From Rhinopomastus cyanomelas (lineage: Eukaryota > Chordata > Aves > Bucerotiformes > Rhinopomastidae), in NCBI GenBank assembly GCA_013400115.1, contig VXBP01010260.1, positions 63,023 to 127,022 of the forward strand: DNA of 64,000 nt. The letters are read 5' to 3'. This document shows positions 59,899 to 64,000 of this stretch, one piece after another (position 1 is the first letter of the stretch; every line of letters starts with the position of its first letter). The notes beneath the pieces were generated by a model, which was given only the letters and a program-made list of their open reading frames with translations, was not told the DNA's origin and did not search any database. The position numbers and the translations under genes are program-made.

Positions 59899-62800
59899 TA
59901 CCTTCAATACATACTCATCCTTGCTTGCCATGAATTTGCTGTTTCTGCCAAGTGGAATAGCAGACCATGATCTGCAGAGCACAGAAAGTGATAAGGTCTG
60001 TCCTCACTTTCATCCAGTGCTAGTATGAGAACAGAGAGCGTTTTAAGTTTTCTGAGGGTATAAAAACACTCTGTCCAACAGACTCCTGGCAGAAACCAGA
60101 AATACCTACTGTAGATTTACAGCTGGAGTCACTACAAAGAAAAGGAATGGAGCATCCTCTGTCATAGCTTTTCCATCATCTACTAGTACTCACCCCACCT
60201 TTTGAAATGTTTCCAGGAGCCAATGCTGGTAGCCATAGTCATGCCACTAGGGTTCAGATGTTTACATATATTTAGCAAACACTTCACTTACTTGGAGCTC
60301 AACTGTGCGCTTTTGGTCTATCCCCCTTCTCTGGCTATGAAAATAGCAAGAGGCAACAGTAGCCCCATAAGATTTTGGCTAACATCAGAGGGGTTGTCTT
60401 GGCCAACAAGGAGAGCATAATTCACTCTCCTAAACATATGGCAGTGATCAAGTGGAGCCCTCAATGAGAACTGTTCAGGGCTCTCCCAGTTTAATCTTTT
60501 TTTCAGTGAATAATCTTTTGTTTTCTTAAAGAGATACCTATCCATGAAAAACACATTTAATCAGGATCTGGGACAGTGTTTCCTTTATTAAAAATGCCAT
60601 TATTTTCATCTTCTAGGCTGAGGGGGTTTTTCTCTCCTCTTTCATCTCTTTTCCCTGATAGGGAAAGTAAAGACACCCTGTCCTGCCCATCTTGTAGAAA
60701 CTGAAAAGCCTTGGAAGAGTTTCCTTTAAAAAAAAAAAGGAGAGGGTGGGGGAAGAGAGGTAGGGGAAGAGATTTCAAATAAAAATAACTTGTGGAACAG
60801 ATCAGATCTTTTCCCCCAGTTTCCAAGCTCCAAGCGCTGCCAGAGCAAACACTATTTTCCAGTACATTTCTATTGGTCACATCCTCTCACATTCATCTCC
60901 TTGCCAGCTTATAGCCACATCAGCCTTAGAAATCCTGACAGCACTGACCAGAAGTATTGTGATCTGAAAGCCCACGTAATTTTTCTTTAAAAATGACCCC
61001 TCCCCGTAACAGCTGAAATGTGGTAGAGGGACAGAACTGCAGCTCCACTTGTGTTGGCTATTCTCAGAGTGAATCGATAGTGCTCTAAAACGTATTACTT
61101 AACTTTAGCACAGCCCAGCCATATTAATAGTCTAATTGTCAGTGGTGCTAATAAACTACAGGTATAAGAAAGATCTCAATATTTTTTATTTAAGCTCAGA
61201 ACTCTTTTCAGCTTCTCAATACACAGAAGGAAAAAAATAAAAGGAGAGAGGGAGCAGCATAGCAACACCCACATTTCCTCTACCAACCTCCTACCGGCAC
61301 TGACATGTCACTTTCATTAGAGGATGCATTACAGGGAAGTCTCATCAGAACGAATGCACCCTGAATGGCCACCACAGCTAAAAATTAGTCCTGAGTTCAG
61401 GTATAGAGAGCTCCTCACCAGATTCAGGGCTGATTAGATGAGTGTCTGTTTGTCTCAGCACCCTTCATTTGATGGATTCTATTATTTCAAGCCCCAACAA
61501 ACCTGTCTTCCACAAGAATTTAGTACCTCCCCACCTCTACTGATGAACAGATCTACCCTGGAACAAATACGTGTAAAAAAAGATGTTCTAGAAAGAATTA
61601 TTCTCGGTACAGCACCACAGTCCAGTGAGTTCTTCCTCGCTGTGAAGCTTTGTCAGAAACCTGGTTACCCCTCAACAAGGTAAGACTAAAGACTTTGGAG
61701 GGAATGTAATCTACAAACGACCTGTGCTGTGGAGAGAAGAAATCCAGGAAAGACTAATAAGAGCATCTGAGCCAAAGCAATAGTACAGAGCTCACAAGGC
61801 AATATTATTGCATGCACAAAAGCCAGGCCAATATTCTGCAGCAGACAAGATCCCAGCAGAGGGCACAAAGCTGATAATCCTCACTGTACACAGCTCAGAT
61901 CCAGGATCATCACGTTAATTTGTGAGTGTGACATTATGAGGGTAGTTGTTAATTAAAAGGAGGAACAGAGAGGCAGTCAGGGAACTACGGAGGCTGTCTG
62001 CAAAGAAGATAGCGTGTCTTCAGCTTGAAAAGTCCTAAAAAACACCTCTTTTGTGTAGAGGTTAGAAATTCCAGAGACAGTGGACTCGTCACTGAGTTGC
62101 TAAGCAAGAGGAGGTGAATGGACATGGATGAGTGAAAGGAACAAGCACCAAGCAGACCAGAGCTTTCACTGCTCTCATCTGAACATGGCAAAGAGGGTTG
62201 TGTTGATGGAGCACAAGGAGGCTAAACTCAGAGACCTGCTTTAGGATGCCCTCAAGGAGAATGAAGTTAAGCTTCCCGCCTCCCTCAGAATCTTCTGGGC
62301 TACCTCCACCTCTTCTGTTGACCGTGTTCCACTTTTAAAAAATACTTTAAGCACAATATTGATAGAAGGCTACTGAAAAGCTGGAAACTTGGTTTCATTT
62401 TTTTTCCAGTCCTCTGTGAGAGGAAATTTCAATGCTCCTCTGGTTTCCTCAGTTGTGGGTTAACTCTCGCAATTATTTACTGATCAAACCAGGATTAGAA
62501 CTACTGCTTCTTTTTATTCTTTACATACACACAAAGCATCAAGAGAAATATCATGCTTTTTCACTTTCCTTCATTTCTACAGATACTTAACCAAAGCCAG
62601 AAGGCCTAATAGGGATGAAAAAAACCTGAAGTGGTTACCACTTACATTAATGGAATTCTACTCATATAAAACTGTTAAAGGTAAATTAAGCCCTAAATCA
62701 GATTTTCAAGCTTAAACAGACTAGCAAAAGGCTTGTGGCAAGATATAGTATATGGAATGTGTGCAATAGCTCCCTCCTCAAACCAGGATGATACATAGAG

Positions 62801-64000
62801 ATAACATGATCCTACAACCATGTACTTGGTTAAACAATATAGGCAGTGCTGTAATCACAATAATGACCTCCCAGAGCTATTGTGTCTTTAATTAAGTCCT
62901 TAAGAGTAGGCATTTGCCACTTAATCCCAACTCGTTCTAACTACCGCAGTGTATCGTCTACATTTTCACAAAGAATTACTGCATCATATTTCTGTCAGAA
63001 AGATGAAAGGGAGTATTTTAGTTGAAGTGGCATTTGCAGAATGAAACCGTATGAAGTGAGAGGCCCGTCAATGTCATTTTAACAGCACTTCAAACCCAGT
63101 AAATGCTGCTATTCCCTTTCTTCTTTTTGCTACACTGCCTCCTCCCAGTGCAAACTGGGAGAAAGCAGGCAGGAGGGGCTACACAGAGCCAATATCACAC
63201 CTGATTACATGGATGATAAAGCTGTGACAACTGATTTTAACCAGCAGACAGTGCACAGCAGCAGTGCCATCAACCAACAGCTTCACTTAACTCTTTACCA
63301 CTCACCACTCATCACAAACAAACCAGTTCTTGATGGTGCCTACCAGCCTTCACCACACCATCCTTGGATAGGAGAGCTTCACTGAGATCCCTTGCCATTC
63401 TGACAAGATTTGAGCTATGGCAATATCCAGTGCACATGGGTATAGTAATGTTATTTCCAACATCATAAACAAACAGTTATTTAGGGGTATTTTTCCAGTA
63501 ACGGTTCTGCAAAAGTGAAGAATTCTTCCCCAAAATAATTGGGGGTGGGGGGTGTATGTGTGTGTGTATGTGTGCTCGCAGAAGTGCTTCTGTCTGTTGT
63601 CTGAATGGTACTACTGTTAACTCAAACACAGAGCCTCTGAGTAGCTCTGTCAGTTCTACTTTACTTCAACAGACTCACAGGCACCGGAGATGAGAACAAT
63701 TTTCTGCTTGTTTATTTGAGGGATTCCTATTCTAACTATGGAAACCTGACTCAGCCCAATTTCCACATCTTTTCAGTGTCTTCTTTGATATGAGTATTTT
63801 CACTCCACTTTACCACTCACCTCCATCAACTCAAATATCATATCCAAACACTCTGATGAATGAGAAGAATTAAATCAAGGACTATGGAAGTAGCAGGAGA
63901 ATTTTAAAATTATCAGCCTCTTGTGTTTTCTAAATCACAGAAGAATTTCAACAGTCTGTCTTGCCCCTGCACACCAGGAAAGAAAGAAACACAAGATAAT
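59899..64000. other. 4.1 kb single-copy DNA at the right end, no gene seen
   Basis: No recognised mobile element or coding frame. A purine-rich, G-rich patch lies at about 60727-60773 (poly-A followed by GGGTGGGGG and GGGG runs), and a GT microsatellite at 63541-63575. AT-rich complex sequence occurs at 61080-61200 and 62330-62420. Confidence 0.5.
63541..63575. repeat. G-rich tract followed by (GT)n
   Basis: GGGGGTGGGGGG leads into a GTGTATGTGTGTGTGTATGTGTG-type run, a GT dinucleotide microsatellite with TA interruptions. GT runs can adopt Z-DNA; no biological role is implied. Confidence 0.85.

Noticed and set aside
1..64000. CRISPR array, operon or bacterial gene cluster
   Set aside because: There are no spaced direct repeats and no dense coding. 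The window has vertebrate LINEs throughout, so prokaryotic features are not expected and none was seen.

Overview
This window looks like ordinary non-coding DNA from a bird genome. The main evidence is about two dozen fragments of CR1, the dominant LINE retrotransposon of birds, crocodilians and turtles. Many keep the diagnostic CR1 3' end: a conserved 3' UTR closing in short tandem octamers such as ATTCTATG or ATACTGTG. The repeat mix, the AT-rich single-copy DNA and the lack of SINEs favour a bird, perhaps a neoavian, but the species cannot be read from this. I found no cellular protein-coding gene, tRNA, rRNA or CRISPR array. The open reading frames I examined are short chance frames, antisense frames through CR1, or frames created by low-complexity DNA or Ns.

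Layout. Bases 200-480 are a small CpG-rich island carrying a strong CTCF-like site, a compact G-quadruplex/KLF-type tract and a CRE-like motif. It is the best regulatory candidate in the window and could belong to a promoter or boundary of a gene to the left. From 0.5 to 20 kb the DNA is mostly single-copy, with scattered 3'-end CR1 pieces and one ~175 bp purine tract. From 20.0 to 23.8 kb there is a CR1-dense zone with two reverse-transcriptase relics on the plus strand, one on the minus strand, a single-N junction and a 265-base assembly gap. From 27.9 to 33.3 kb lies a second cluster, mostly plus-strand. From 33.3 to 43.4 kb there is a 10 kb stretch with no recognised mobile element; it holds a local group of GATA motifs and a region of possibly repetitive sequence. 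From 43.4 to 60 kb there are further CR1 pieces in single-copy DNA, including two unlike 3' ends abutting each other. The last 4 kb hold only simple repeats.

How the parts relate. The CR1 pieces fall into at least four 3'-end types, so the region took insertions from several lineages over time. All are 5'-truncated or broken and none looks capable of movement. The most informative oddity is at 20,800: a reverse-transcriptase relic stops at a single N, and the next stretch of the same protein resumes about 1.2 kb downstream, with a different CR1 3' end in between. That suggests either a nested rearrangement or an assembly mis-join. I see no evidence for a new biological system here. The regulatory candidates rest on motif reading alone and need conservation or chromatin data.
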